A DNA stretch of 64,000 nt from CBDAQA01 sp965247815 (GTDB lineage: Bacteria; Planctomycetota; Phycisphaerae; Tepidisphaerales; Tepidisphaeraceae), in contig CBDFHW010000025.1 of assembly GCA_965247815.1 (NCBI GenBank), positions 186,001 through 250,000 on the forward strand. Reading direction: 5' to 3'. The position numbers and the translations under genes are program-made. Each line of letters starts with the position of its first letter. Positions within the stretch are counted from its first letter, which is position 1. The notes beneath the pieces are model-generated. The model had not been told where the DNA came from. It worked only from the letters and a program-made list of their open reading frames with translations, and did no database searches. This document shows, piece after piece, positions 16,849 to 26,572 of the stretch.

Positions 16849-19470
16849 ATGCGATTCGAAAAATTGACCATCAAGGCACAGGAAGCGGTCACGCGGGCGC
16901 AGGAACTGGCACAGAAAAGCGATCACGCTGAAATCTTGCCGCTGCACGTGCTGGCCGGGCTCGCGGCGGAGACTGACGGTGTCGTGCACCCACTGCTGCA
17001 AAAGCTGGGTGTGACCGTGCCGCGGTTGCAGCAAATTCTGCTCGCCGAGCTCGAGCGACTGCCCAACGCTCGCGGGTCGCAACTGGGAATGAACCGGGCG
17101 ACGAACGACGTCTTCACCCAGGCGCAAAAAGAGGCCGACCGGTTGAAGGACGAGTACGTCTCGACTGAGCACTTGTTGCTGGCGGTTTCGGAAGTGAAGA
17201 GCAGCGCCAAGGAAATGCTTGCCGCCGAAGGCGTGAACCACAACGCGATCCTGTCGGCGTTGAAAGACGTCCGCGGCGGGCAGCGCGTAACGGACCAGAA
17301 CCCCGAAGAAAAATACCAGGCCCTGCAGCGTTACGGCCGCGACTTGGTCGAGATGGCCCGGCAGGGAAAGATCGACCCGGTGATCGGCCGCGACGAGGAG
17401 ATCCGCCGGACCATGCAGGTGCTCAGCCGGCGGACGAAAAATAATCCCGTGCTGATCGGCGAACCGGGCGTCGGGAAGACGGCCATCGTCGAAGGGCTCG
17501 CGACCCGCATGCTTAACGGCGACGTGCCGGCTGTCCTGCAGAACAAGCGAATCATCGCGCTCGACATGGGCGCGCTGATCGCCGGCGCGAAGTTCCGCGG
17601 CGAGTTCGAAGACCGGTTGAAAGCGGTGATCAAAGAGGTCACCAGCAGCGACGGTGAGATCATCTTATTCATCGACGAACTGCACACCGTGGTGGGCGCC
17701 GGCAAGGCCGAAGGATCGATGGACGCCGGCAATCTGCTTAAGCCGGCGTTAGCCCGGGGCGAGCTCCGCACGATCGGCGCGACCACTTTGGACGAATATC
17801 AAAAACACATTGAAAAAGACGCCGCGTTGGAACGACGATTCCAGCCAATCAACGTCGGCGAGCCGACCGTGCAGGACACGATCGCAATTCTTCGCGGGTT
17901 GAAGCAGCGGTACGAAACGCACCACGGGATCCGCATCACCGACGGCGCGATCGTCTCGGCCGCAACCCTCAGCGATAGGTACATCACCGAGCGGTTTCTG
18001 CCTGATAAGGCGATCGACCTGATCGACGAAGCGGGCAGCCGGCTGCGGATCGAAAACGATTCGATTCCGCAGGAACTGGACGAGGTTCGCCGGCGGGTGA
18101 TGCAGTTGCAGATTGAAATAGAAGCGCTCCGCCGGGAGAAAGACCCGGCGAGCAAACAGCAACTCGGAAAGGCCGAGAAAGAACTGGCCGACCTGCAGGA
18201 GAAGAATTCTGGGCTCACCGCGCGGTGGGAAAACGAGAAGGGGGCGATGGACGGAATCAAGCAACTGAGAAACGACATCGACCATAAACAGGTCGAGCTC
18301 GAGCAGGCGCAGCGGCAGGGAAATTGGGAAGCGGCGGCTCGGATTCAGTACGGCGAGATGCGCGATCTCCACGCCAAACTGGAGCAAGCCGAGACACACC
18401 TCCGGCAGCTGACCACGAGCGGGAATTCGCTGGTGAAGGAAGAGGTCGGCAGCGAAGAGATCGCGGAGATCGTCAGCCGGTGGAGCGGGGTGCCGGTGAC
18501 ACGCATGCTCGAAGGCGAGCGCGAGAAACTAATGAAGATGGAGGATCGCCTCGGCAAGCGGGTCATCGGGCAGGAAGACGCGGTGACCGCGATCAGCAAC
18601 GCCGTCCGGCGAAACCGCGCCGGCTTGGGTGACCCGAATCGACCGATCGGATCTTTCCTGTTCCTGGGGCCCACGGGAGTCGGCAAAACCGAATTGACCA
18701 AAGCGCTTGCCGAGTTTTTATTCGACAGTGACGACGCCATGGTCCGCATCGACATGAGCGAGTTCATGGAACAGCACTCGGTGGCAAGGTTGATCGGCGC
18801 GCCGCCGGGCTATGTCGGTTACGAGGAGGGCGGGCGATTAACCGAAGCGGTCCGCCGAAAGCCTTATTCGGTGATTCTGTTCGACGAAGTCGAGAAGGCG
18901 CACCGCGACGTGTTTAACGTGCTGCTGCAGGTGCTCGATGACGGCCGACTGACCGACGGGCAGGGCCGGACGGTTAATTTCAAGAACACGGTCGTCGTGA
19001 TGACCAGCAATATCGGCTCGTCAGAAATTCAGAAATTGGCCGGCAAGGAAGCGCCGGAATGGGAAGTCGAGGCCGCGGTGAAAAACCTTCTGCGGGACCA
19101 CTTCCGGCCCGAGTTCTTAAACCGGATCGACGAGACGATCCTGTTTCATTCGCTGAGCAAAGAGCAGTTGGACAAGATCGTCGACGTGCAGCTCCAGAGC
19201 TTGCGGCTCCGGTTGGCGAACCGAAACCTGAAGCTCGTGATCAGCGAGGACGCCGCCCGGTTGCTGGGCGAAGCAGGGTACGACCCCGCGTACGGTGCGC
19301 GACCGCTGAAGCGCGTCATCCAGCAGCGGATTGAGAACCCGCTGGCGGGGCACATTCTCTCCGGCGAGTTCGCCGACGGCGACACGATCCGGATCGAGGT
19401 CAACCCCGCGAAACACGATTTTGTGTTCACCAAAGGCGTCGAAAAGATGGAAGGCGAGCGGCTGGCTTGA
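16849..19470 (+). CDS. clpB: ClpB disaggregase
   Basis: 873 residues, close to full-length ClpB. Order: N-domain (1-145), AAA-1 with Walker A GEPGVGKTAIVEG and Walker B IILFIDELHTVVGAG, coiled-coil M domain (~410-525; EIEALRREKDPASKQQLGKA and QLRNDIDHKQVELEQAQRQG), AAA-2 with GPTGVGKTELTKALAEF and YSVILFDEVEKAH, and the C-terminal D2-small domain. The M domain distinguishes ClpB from ClpA/ClpC, and no ClpP-binding loop is apparent. It works with DnaK to resolve aggregates. The hairpin at 16822 is the only local regulatory sign. Confidence 0.97.
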   Translation: MRFEKLTIKAQEAVTRAQELAQKSDHAEILPLHVLAGLAAETDGVVHPLLQKLGVTVPRLQQILLAELERLPNARGSQLGMNRATNDVFTQAQKEADRLKDEYVSTEHLLLAVSEVKSSAKEMLAAEGVNHNAILSALKDVRGGQRVTDQNPEEKYQALQRYGRDLVEMARQGKIDPVIGRDEEIRRTMQVLSRRTKNNPVLIGEPGVGKTAIVEGLATRMLNGDVPAVLQNKRIIALDMGALIAGAKFRGEFEDRLKAVIKEVTSSDGEIILFIDELHTVVGAGKAEGSMDAGNLLKPALARGELRTIGATTLDEYQKHIEKDAALERRFQPINVGEPTVQDTIAILRGLKQRYETHHGIRITDGAIVSAATLSDRYITERFLPDKAIDLIDEAGSRLRIENDSIPQELDEVRRRVMQLQIEIEALRREKDPASKQQLGKAEKELADLQEKNSGLTARWENEKGAMDGIKQLRNDIDHKQVELEQAQRQGNWEAAARIQYGEMRDLHAKLEQAETHLRQLTTSGNSLVKEEVGSEEIAEIVSRWSGVPVTRMLEGEREKLMKMEDRLGKRVIGQEDAVTAISNAVRRNRAGLGDPNRPIGSFLFLGPTGVGKTELTKALAEFLFDSDDAMVRIDMSEFMEQHSVARLIGAPPGYVGYEEGGRLTEAVRRKPYSVILFDEVEKAHRDVFNVLLQVLDDGRLTDGQGRTVNFKNTVVVMTSNIGSSEIQKLAGKEAPEWEVEAAVKNLLRDHFRPEFLNRIDETILFHSLSKEQLDKIVDVQLQSLRLRLANRNLKLVISEDAARLLGEAGYDPAYGARPLKRVIQQRIENPLAGHILSGEFADGDTIRIEVNPAKHDFVFTKGVEKMEGERLA

Positions 19471-19471
19471 T

Positions 19472-19500
19472 TTCACTCGTGCCGTCGAAAGCGTATAATT
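19472..19500 (+). promoter_or_regulatory. Promoter for the DUF4058 gene, probably leaderless
   Basis: TTTCAC, 17 bp, then consensus TATAAT at 19495-19500. The ATG at 19506 lies 5 nt after the -10, at about the expected transcription start. No Shine-Dalgarno fits, so translation probably begins on a leaderless message. Confidence 0.65.
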
Positions 19501-19505
19501 TGTAA

Positions 19506-20261
19506 ATGCCCGTACATGATTGGACTAAGGTCAATGCAGGTACATTTCACGCGTTTCACAGCGGCTGGATAGCCGAGATTCAAAAGCGGCTTAACAACGG
19601 AACTCTGCCGGATGGATTCTACGCAATGGCCGAGCAGGTCGCGGGGAACACGATCCCGGACGTACTCACCCTGCAGGGCGAATTTGAAAGTGACGACGCG
19701 AACGGACTCGAGACGACGGACGGAGGACTCGCGGTCGCGGTCGCTCCGCCTCGAATGGCTGTTCGTGCCCATCTCGGGGAAGACCGGGTCTTGGCCGCCC
19801 GCAGCCGTCGAATTGTGATTCGTCACAGCACCGGAGATCGCATCGTTGCCCTCCTCGAAATTGTTTCGCCGGGCAATAAAAGTTCGCGCGACGCGGTCGA
19901 CCAATTCGTGGATAAAGCGTCGGCCGCGTTGAACGGCGGTTTTCACCGGCAAATGATCGACCTGTTTCCGCCCGGCACCGCTGACCCGCAGGGGATGCAC
20001 GGCAGTCTTTGGTCGAGCATGGGGGGACAGTATCAGCAGCCGATCGACAAACCTTTGACGCTCGCGGCGTATGCCGCCGGCGGTGGTGGGCTGTTGGACT
20101 GTTACGTTGAACCGACGACGACCGGGTCGCCTCTGCTCGAGATGCCGCTTTTTTTGTCCCGCGAACGCTACGTTAACGTTCCACTCGAACAGACGTACCA
20201 AGACGCGTATCACGGCATGCCTGAGCGATGGAAACGTGTGATCGAAATGACCTCGGATTAG
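19506..20261 (+). CDS. DUF4058 family protein
   Basis: 251 residues beginning MPVHDWTKVNAGTFHAFHSG, the hallmark opening of DUF4058 proteins of planctomycetes and cyanobacteria, followed by GFYAMAEQVAGNTIPDVLTL. The core contains RRIVIRHSTGDRIVALLEIV and SPGNKSS, a pattern like a restriction-endonuclease-type core (E...K), though activity is unproven. It ends with RYVNVPLEQTYQDAYHGMP. Transcribed from its own promoter just after clpB. Function unknown. Confidence 0.85.
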   Translation: MPVHDWTKVNAGTFHAFHSGWIAEIQKRLNNGTLPDGFYAMAEQVAGNTIPDVLTLQGEFESDDANGLETTDGGLAVAVAPPRMAVRAHLGEDRVLAARSRRIVIRHSTGDRIVALLEIVSPGNKSSRDAVDQFVDKASAALNGGFHRQMIDLFPPGTADPQGMHGSLWSSMGGQYQQPIDKPLTLAAYAAGGGGLLDCYVEPTTTGSPLLEMPLFLSRERYVNVPLEQTYQDAYHGMPERWKRVIEMTSD

Positions 20262-20328
20262 GTTTGCCGGTGCTCGCGTTGATCTGGCAGCCCGGTATTC
20301 GGAAATGACGTGCGACAGGAGATCTGCG

Positions 20329-21039
20329 GTGAATTTCAATCTTACTCATGGCCCGCGCGGAGGATTCGTGATTCTGATGTGTGCGGTTGCGGCACAGGCG
20401 CAGGTCCGTCCAGCGCCCGTCAGTAGCCCGAGCACGTTACCGTCGGTGGTGCAGGACATCGAAGTCACCGGTGACGGGCCGATTCATATCGAAATCAATC
20501 GTGGTGCGGTTCCGGGTTCGACCACCCGGCCGGTGACGAATCGGCGCGTGCGGATTCACGTGCGGTCTGATGGCGCGGGCTCGGCAGGTGCCGAGCGGTC
20601 CGTCAATGCGGGAAACGTCGGGATGACGATCGAAAACCCGTTGGTAAAGCTGGAGCCTCGGGGCGTGACGATTTTTAAAAATCGAAACGTCGATATTGCA
20701 GGCATGCAGAAAATGAAGGCCGTCGAATTGAATCAGCAATTCACCGGGTCGAACCGGCGGGACGTTGTGAACGACGACCCGAACCTGGTCGTGGTGCTGG
20801 GGAAGAAATTCGCCACGCACGGCAACGTTCAAAGCGCGGGCCCGATCGTTATTGAAAGCAATAACGGTGTTATGGGCGACGTTGACGGAAGATCGATCGT
20901 CTGGTTCGTCGGCGACGCCGTCCCGCGGGGCGAGATCCACGGTACGCCGATCATCGTCGGACCGGGCACTTTCATCATGCAGGGAAAGCTGAAGTCACCG
21001 GAGGTTTGGATGGGCCGATACGGGTGGCCTGAGGAATAG
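20329..21039 (+). CDS. Exported protein of unknown function
   Basis: 236 residues from GTG with AGGAG 8-9 nt upstream. An N-terminal signal peptide (GGFVILMCAVAAQAQ) precedes a mature part rich in short beta-strands: DIEVTGDGPIHIEINR, TNRRVRIHVRS and IVIESNNGVMGDVDGRSIVW. The alternation suggests a right-handed repeat or jelly-roll surface protein. No family recognised and no catalytic motif seen. Confidence 0.6.
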   Translation: MNFNLTHGPRGGFVILMCAVAAQAQVRPAPVSSPSTLPSVVQDIEVTGDGPIHIEINRGAVPGSTTRPVTNRRVRIHVRSDGAGSAGAERSVNAGNVGMTIENPLVKLEPRGVTIFKNRNVDIAGMQKMKAVELNQQFTGSNRRDVVNDDPNLVVVLGKKFATHGNVQSAGPIVIESNNGVMGDVDGRSIVWFVGDAVPRGEIHGTPIIVGPGTFIMQGKLKSPEVWMGRYGWPEE

Positions 21040-21134
21040 CCACACCAAACAGTCGGGGACGCGATCTTGTGGCAACTTCACATAGCCCGAGTCCTGTCCG
21101 AGGGATTGTGCAAACGTCAATCTTCGGTTTTGTT

Positions 21135-24100
21135 TTAAAGCGTCGGATCAGGCGTGGTCCGCCCGGTGAGCGAGGCGACGACGGTGATCAGCTCGGCCGG
21201 TTCGACGGGTTTGACGACGTGAAGTTGAAAGCCTGCCCGCAGGACTTTCAGCCGATCCTCGGTGCGCGCGTACGCCGTCAGGGCGACCGCGGGCGTCGAA
21301 CCGCCCCGGGAGGCGGGAAGATTTCGGACACGCCTGATGAAGGAATACCCGTCTTCTTTGGACATCCCGATGTCGCTGATGATGACGTCGAACAGTCCGT
21401 TCTGGACCATTGAGAACGCGTCTGCAGCCGACGCCGCGGTCGCTACTGTTGCTTCGCAGTCTTCGAGGAGCCGTTTGACCAGGTTTCGGGCGTCCGGTTC
21501 GTCGTCCACCACGAGCACGCGGATGCCGTTCAGTCGCAGACAGGCATCGTGATCGACCGCCGCCGCGGCACCAGCCGAGGGGTGCCGGCGTTCGGGATGG
21601 TCGTCCGGTTCGGGGTGCACGACCGTGAGCGGAAGCGCGATAACAAACGTGCTGCCTTGCCCCGGCCCCGCGCTTTTGACACGAATACTGCCACCGTGCA
21701 GTTCGACCAGTTGTTTTACGATTGATAGTCCGAGTCCGAGCCCGCCGTGCCTGCGGGTGGTCGAGGCGTCGGCCTGACGGAAGCGGTCGAAGACGAACGG
21801 CAGGAACTCGGGTTTGATACCCTCGCCGGTGTCGATGACGCTGATTTCGACGTGCGAATTTACCCGCTCGAGCAGGACCTGAACGCGCCCGCCTCTGGGG
21901 GTGAACTTGATGGCGTTGCTCAGCAGGTTCCACAAAATCTGCTGGAGCCGGCTAGGGTCTCCGGAGATGTGGCTGGTCATGCTGTCCATGACGATCTGCA
22001 GGCGGACGCCCTTGGCCTCGGCGGCGGGCCTGGCGGTGTCGACCGCGGCCTGCACCACCGGGGGCAGGTCGACCCGCTGCACGTCCATCCGGATTTTGCC
22101 CGAAATGATCCGGCTCATGTCCAGCAGGTCGTCGATGATCTGCGCTTGAACTCGCGCGTTACGTTCGATGGTTTCGAGCCCCATCGCGAGGTCGTCGGCG
22201 TCGCTCGGATTGCCGCGCAGGATTTGCGACCAACCGATGATCGCGTTCAGGGGCGTGCGGAGTTCGTGGCTGAGGTTCGCGAGGAACTCGTCTTTCATCT
22301 GGCTGGCGCGCTCGGCTTCGACGCGGGCCGCCTGCTCGCTTTGCAGGAGTTTTTCGCGCTCCTGTTCGACCAGCTTTCGTCCGGTCACGTCGAGCGTGAC
22401 GCCGTCAAACCGGGTGGCGGTTCCCGCGGCGTCGTAGAAGCAACGACCGATCGCGCGGATCCACCGCAGCCGGCCCTGGGGTGAAACGACTCGATATTCG
22501 ATGTCGTACACGGCCCGTTCATAGACCGCGCGGTTAACCGCCCGGCGGGTGGGCTCGCGGTCGTCGGGGTGCAGCAGCGAGTAGAACCCGTCGAAGTCCA
22601 TCGCCGAACCGGGCGGTTGGAAAAAGTGGGCGTTGCACCGGTCGCTCCACTCGATGCTCCCCATCGGCAGGGGGCAGTAGAACGTTCCCAACTCGGCCGC
22701 CGCCAGCGCGAGTTCCAACCGCTGCTGCGTGGCGGCCAGCGTCTCACGGGCGAGCTTCGTCTCGGTGATATCCTCGGTCAGCCGGATGATGCTGGCCGGC
22801 GTGCCCGTCATGCTCCGGCTCAGCGACGTGCTGTTCTGGACCCATACGACGGCCCCGTCTTTACGGAGATATCGCTTCTCAATCACAAAGCTGTTGATCT
22901 CGTCGGCCAGCATGCGCCGTAGCGGTTCGGTGTCCCGCCCGCGGTCCTGGGGGAGTGTCAGGCTGGCGATGTCCATCGACAGCAACTCCGTTTCGGAGAA
23001 GCCTGTAATCGCCGTGTAGGTTTCGTTGACCTGGATGAACCGGCCGGTCAGGTCGGTTAGCGCCATCCCGACCGCCGCCTGGGAGAATGCGCTTCGGAAC
23101 CGGGCTTCGCTGCTGCGGACGGCCTGCTCGGCAGCCTTCAGGTCGTGCACTTCCATCGATGTGCCGAACCATTTTTTAACCCGCCCGTCGGGACCCCGCA
23201 TCGCTGTCGCGCGGACGAGAAACCAGCGGTACTGCCCGTCCGCCCGGCGGACGCGGTGCTCGACCTCATAGTCGACGCCAGTTGCCAGCGACTGTTCCCA
23301 CCGCGCGGCGGTCTCGGTCCGGTCGTCGGGGTGTACGAGCCCGACCCAGCTCGCGCCCAGTGCGCCGGTGTCGACAGCCTTCCCGCTGTAATCCGCGATC
23401 CGTTCGTTGACGTAATCCAGCGCGCCATCGGGCGTGGCGGTGAACACGATGAGCGGCATCGCCTCGGCGAGAAAGCGGTATCGCTCTTCGCTCGACCGCA
23501 ACGCGTCCTCGGTGTGCTTTCGCTCGGTCACGTCGCGGGTGCTGCCGGCGATAATCTCGACTTCGCCGTCGGGGCCGATCACCGGCGTGAAGATGTATTC
23601 GTAGACGCCGAAGATCCCGCTGCCGCCGGTGAACGGCACCTCGCCTTTGATCGGTGCCTTCGTGGCGAGCACCGTTGCGATTTCCCGCATGTGCATGTCG
23701 GCATGCCACTTCGGATAGTTCAGTTCGTACAGATTTTTCCCGACCGCCTGAGCTTCGGTCACGCCCCAGACTTCGAGAAGCCTTCGGTTGGCGAAAAGGA
23801 ATCTTCCCTGCCGATCCAAGAGGTACGCGAAGTCCGGAGTGGTCGACAGGATCGCGTCGAAGATGCGGGTCTGGTGCTCGACCTTGCGGGACAACTCGGC
23901 CCGCGCCTGCTCGGCCTGTTTGCGGGCCGTGATGTCCTGAACGACGCCGAGCATCCGAACCAGTTTGCCCTGCGCGTCCCACAACCCGCGGCCGGTGGCG
24001 GCGACCCAGATCATCTGGCCGTCGAGCCGGATCACCCGGTACTCGACATCGTATTCGCGTCGGTCGGTCACCGACTTGGCGCTTTCGGCCGCGGCCATGT

Positions 24101-24323
24101 CCCGGTCGGATTCGTGAATCATCCCCCGCATCGCCGACCGGGTAATCTTGAGGCCCGGCGCGACTCCGAATATTTCCGCCGTTCGAGGCGACAACGTGAG
24201 ATCGTCGGTGTCCGGGTCCCATTCCCACGTGCCAAGCCGCGCTCCGGCCAGGGCGAGGCTGAGACGTTCTGCGTTGGCGTCTGTGCTGGTCGAGGTGATC
24301 GGGTTGCTGCCGTGATCGGTCAT
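21135..24323 (-). CDS. Multi-PAS hybrid sensor histidine kinase
   Basis: 1062 residues, no transmembrane helix seen, so probably cytoplasmic. About five consecutive PAS/PAC units (roughly 15-650) are recognisable by repeated PAC ends such as DVTERKHTEDALRSSEERYR and DITARKQAEQARAEL. HisKA follows with H-box LANLSHELRTPLNAIIGW (~690). HATPase has N-box LLSNAIKFTPRGG, DTGEGI and GLGLGLSIVKQL. A C-terminal receiver follows with VLVVDDEPDAR, the likely phospho-Asp in DVIISDIGMS, and a conserved K near the end (VVKPVEP). No cognate DNA-binding regulator is adjacent, so it is an orphan hybrid kinase. Signal unknown. Confidence 0.93.
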   Translation of the reverse strand: MTDHGSNPITSTSTDANAERLSLALAGARLGTWEWDPDTDDLTLSPRTAEIFGVAPGLKITRSAMRGMIHESDRDMAAAESAKSVTDRREYDVEYRVIRLDGQMIWVAATGRGLWDAQGKLVRMLGVVQDITARKQAEQARAELSRKVEHQTRIFDAILSTTPDFAYLLDRQGRFLFANRRLLEVWGVTEAQAVGKNLYELNYPKWHADMHMREIATVLATKAPIKGEVPFTGGSGIFGVYEYIFTPVIGPDGEVEIIAGSTRDVTERKHTEDALRSSEERYRFLAEAMPLIVFTATPDGALDYVNERIADYSGKAVDTGALGASWVGLVHPDDRTETAARWEQSLATGVDYEVEHRVRRADGQYRWFLVRATAMRGPDGRVKKWFGTSMEVHDLKAAEQAVRSSEARFRSAFSQAAVGMALTDLTGRFIQVNETYTAITGFSETELLSMDIASLTLPQDRGRDTEPLRRMLADEINSFVIEKRYLRKDGAVVWVQNSTSLSRSMTGTPASIIRLTEDITETKLARETLAATQQRLELALAAAELGTFYCPLPMGSIEWSDRCNAHFFQPPGSAMDFDGFYSLLHPDDREPTRRAVNRAVYERAVYDIEYRVVSPQGRLRWIRAIGRCFYDAAGTATRFDGVTLDVTGRKLVEQEREKLLQSEQAARVEAERASQMKDEFLANLSHELRTPLNAIIGWSQILRGNPSDADDLAMGLETIERNARVQAQIIDDLLDMSRIISGKIRMDVQRVDLPPVVQAAVDTARPAAEAKGVRLQIVMDSMTSHISGDPSRLQQILWNLLSNAIKFTPRGGRVQVLLERVNSHVEISVIDTGEGIKPEFLPFVFDRFRQADASTTRRHGGLGLGLSIVKQLVELHGGSIRVKSAGPGQGSTFVIALPLTVVHPEPDDHPERRHPSAGAAAAVDHDACLRLNGIRVLVVDDEPDARNLVKRLLEDCEATVATAASAADAFSMVQNGLFDVIISDIGMSKEDGYSFIRRVRNLPASRGGSTPAVALTAYARTEDRLKVLRAGFQLHVVKPVEPAELITVVASLTGRTTPDPTL

Positions 24324-24386
24324 GGATTCGAACTAAATTAATCGTGAAATGCGGGGCTGACAACCGACGTCCGGTCGACCGCAGGG

Positions 24387-25295
24387 TCAATCGTGAAGTT
24401 TTAAATATTTAAGACCGGACAATGCCGCGGCCGGCCGGTCGGGAAGGTCACCGGGATCAAGCGTGAACCAGCCATGAAAGTCGGCCGCTTCCAGGTTTGC
24501 CAGCAGGTGGTCCCATTTCGTGTCGCCCCGGCCGATCGACGCGGGCTTGGTCCGTTTATCGAAACCGGCGACGGCGTCTCTCGCGCGGACATGCCGGACC
24601 AAGGGTCCCAGCTGTGCAAAAATCTCGTCGAGCTCCCAGTCGTCGCGGAGCGCCGATACCGGGTCGAAGTTCACTCCGATCCACGGACACCTTGCCGCCG
24701 CGATCGTCCGCTGCAAGGCGGCGAACGACGACAAATCACTGTTCACCGCGAGCACCACGTTGTATCGATCGGCCAGGACGCCCGCTTCGGACATCGCGGT
24801 ATCAACACTCGAAGCAAACTTCAGCTCGGCAGCAGTCGGCGGCGGCGGCTGGGTCGGCGGGGGGGCTGTCGTCTCGAAAGACGGGATCACGATCAGCCCC
24901 GCCTGAGATGCCGAGATTTTTGGCTGCGACGCGACGACCTTCGGCGGTTCGGGGAGCGGGCCAATCTCGACACAAACCAGCGGGGCCGTTAACGCCGCCG
25001 CGGCCTCCAGCACTTTGTCTAATTGCCAGAGCAACCGGTCGATGTCCGCGCCGGGGCCGAACCCTTTGGGTCCCAGGTCGACCCGGAGTCCGACCAGCTT
25101 TCGGTCCTGTGCGGAGAGAAGGTGCCGGAAGTCCCGCCGGCCCGTGACCGAAAGCTCGGTGATGTTTAATCCAGTCGAGAAGGCGTCGAACAGCAACCCC
25201 TCGAATCCTAACTCCCGGCCCCGCGTGACGGCCTCGCGCGGGTCGGTCGACAAGGCGGACGCATTCACGGCAAACTGCTTCGACGATTCAAACAT
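24387..25295 (-). CDS. Sugar-phosphate isomerase/epimerase-like TIM barrel
   Basis: 302 residues from ATG 25295. Pattern of the xylose-isomerase-like/EndoIV barrel: DPREAVTRGRELGFEGLLFD, LVGLRVDLG, APLVCVEIGPLP, NVVLAVNSDLSSFAALQRTI, WIGVNFDPVSAL, VRHVRARDAVAG and a last strand GWFTLDPGD. Several usual metal ligands (Glu/His) look replaced, for example VNSD where the family has E, so catalysis is uncertain. A ~30-residue Pro-rich insertion follows the third strand (TTAPPPTQPPPPTAAELKF). Confidence 0.7.
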   Translation of the reverse strand: MFESSKQFAVNASALSTDPREAVTRGRELGFEGLLFDAFSTGLNITELSVTGRRDFRHLLSAQDRKLVGLRVDLGPKGFGPGADIDRLLWQLDKVLEAAAALTAPLVCVEIGPLPEPPKVVASQPKISASQAGLIVIPSFETTAPPPTQPPPPTAAELKFASSVDTAMSEAGVLADRYNVVLAVNSDLSSFAALQRTIAAARCPWIGVNFDPVSALRDDWELDEIFAQLGPLVRHVRARDAVAGFDKRTKPASIGRGDTKWDHLLANLEAADFHGWFTLDPGDLPDRPAAALSGLKYLKLHD

Positions 25296-25496
25296 CGGCG
25301 GATGGTATGCCTTGGCTTGGAGCCGCGGTAGCCGTGTCGAGGCAAGATATTTGCTGCCCCCATTAAATATTGACAAGGATATGACAAAAACAGGGGCACA
25401 ATCGATTGACACTGTGATTGGACGCTCTTATGAATAAGTGTTGGTAAAACTGCAACATCCGGGGTTCCCGAAATTTTGTCCGAGAGCGAATCAGAT

Positions 25497-26435
25497 ATGA
25501 GCGAAATGAGCGTAACGTCGATCAATGACCGTGCTGCCGAAGAGTATTACCGTCGTGGGTTGGAGAGCGAAAAAGAGAGCAACCACGAGAAGTCGGTCGA
25601 TTTCTACGAACGGGCATTGAACGAAAACCCCGACCACGAGCTCGCCTGCTTCAGGCTCGCCGTGCTCTACGACCGCCGGGCCGAAGACGCCAAGGCGATC
25701 GAGCTTTACGAACGAATCTGCACCAGCGCGCCGGTACATCTGAACGCGCTGCTGAATCTGGCCGTTTTGTACGAAGACAACAACCATTACGACGAAGCGC
25801 ATCGCTGCCTCGAAGCGGTGCTGTTAACCGACCCGAATCATCCCCGTGCCCGTCTCTACATGAAGGACGTCGAGTCCGCGCGGAGCATGTACTACGACGA
25901 CGACGACAATCGCAGCGGCAACCGCAACGCCGTTCTGGACATCCCGGTCACCGACTTTGAGCTGTCCGTCCGCAGCCGAAACTGCCTGAAGAAGATGAAC
26001 ATCCGCACGCTGGGCGACCTGCTTAAGACCAGCGAGCAGGAACTGCTCAGCTATAAGAACTTCGGCGAGACGAGCTTGAACGAAATCAAGGCGTTGCTCG
26101 GACAGAAGGGTCTTCGGCTCGGTCAGGCCGCCGAAGGCGCCGCTGCCGCCGCCGCACCTGTGCTTGGTGGCGTCCCGGGTGCCGCGCCGCGTCGCCCGGC
26201 CGTTGTGGCTGGCGACATTCCGACCGAACTGCTTGCCAAGGGCGTCGGTGACCTCGAACTGTCGGTTCGCAGCCGTAAGGCGCTGCAGCGGTTGAACATT
26301 AACACCATCGGTGAACTCGCGTCGCGGACCGAGGATGAGCTGCTCGGCTGCAAGAACTTCGGTCTCACCAGCCTGAACGAAATCAAGCAGCAACTGACGA
26401 CGTTCAACCTCGGCCTGCGGAAGTTAGAAGACTGA
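25497..26435 (+). CDS. TPR protein with two RNA polymerase alpha-CTD modules
   Basis: 312 residues from ATG 25497. About three TPR units (residues 12-120; SVDFYERALNENPDHELACF, AIELYERICTSAPVHLNALL, HRCLEAVLLTDPNHPRARLY) precede an Asp-rich linker. Two copies of the alpha subunit C-terminal domain follow, at ~151-210 (FELSVRSRNCLKKMNIRTLG) and ~249-308 (LELSVRSRKALQRLNINTIG), separated by an Ala/Pro linker. The DNA-contacting RSRN...C/A and helix-hairpin NFG.TSLNEIK are kept in both. There is no alpha N-terminal domain, so it cannot be the core subunit. A role in promoter or regulator contacts is inferred. Confidence 0.85.
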   Translation: MSEMSVTSINDRAAEEYYRRGLESEKESNHEKSVDFYERALNENPDHELACFRLAVLYDRRAEDAKAIELYERICTSAPVHLNALLNLAVLYEDNNHYDEAHRCLEAVLLTDPNHPRARLYMKDVESARSMYYDDDDNRSGNRNAVLDIPVTDFELSVRSRNCLKKMNIRTLGDLLKTSEQELLSYKNFGETSLNEIKALLGQKGLRLGQAAEGAAAAAAPVLGGVPGAAPRRPAVVAGDIPTELLAKGVGDLELSVRSRKALQRLNINTIGELASRTEDELLGCKNFGLTSLNEIKQQLTTFNLGLRKLED

Positions 26436-26517
26436 TCGGCCGGGTTCGAAGTTTGACTTCGGACGCTTCCGAACGGAATCGCTCTCAGGGCCGATGTGGT
26501 TCGCCACTCAAAACAAC

Positions 26518-26544
26518 ACCGGGGCGGCGAAATGCCGTCCCGGT
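26518..26544 (+). terminator. Terminator after the TPR-alphaCTD gene
   Basis: Inverted repeat with 11-nt arms (ACCGGGGCGGC and GCCGTCCCGGT, one G-T pair, 5-nt loop) followed by GATTTTC, 83 bp after the stop. It lies between this gene and the SpoIID gene, so they are probably separate units. Confidence 0.65.
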
Positions 26545-26572
26545 GATTTTCGAGGCAAAAGGCAAGGATGCC

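Noticed and set aside
23145..24341. 398-codon ORF opposite the hybrid kinase
   Set aside because: Complement of repeated PAS coding; no ribosome site or motif.
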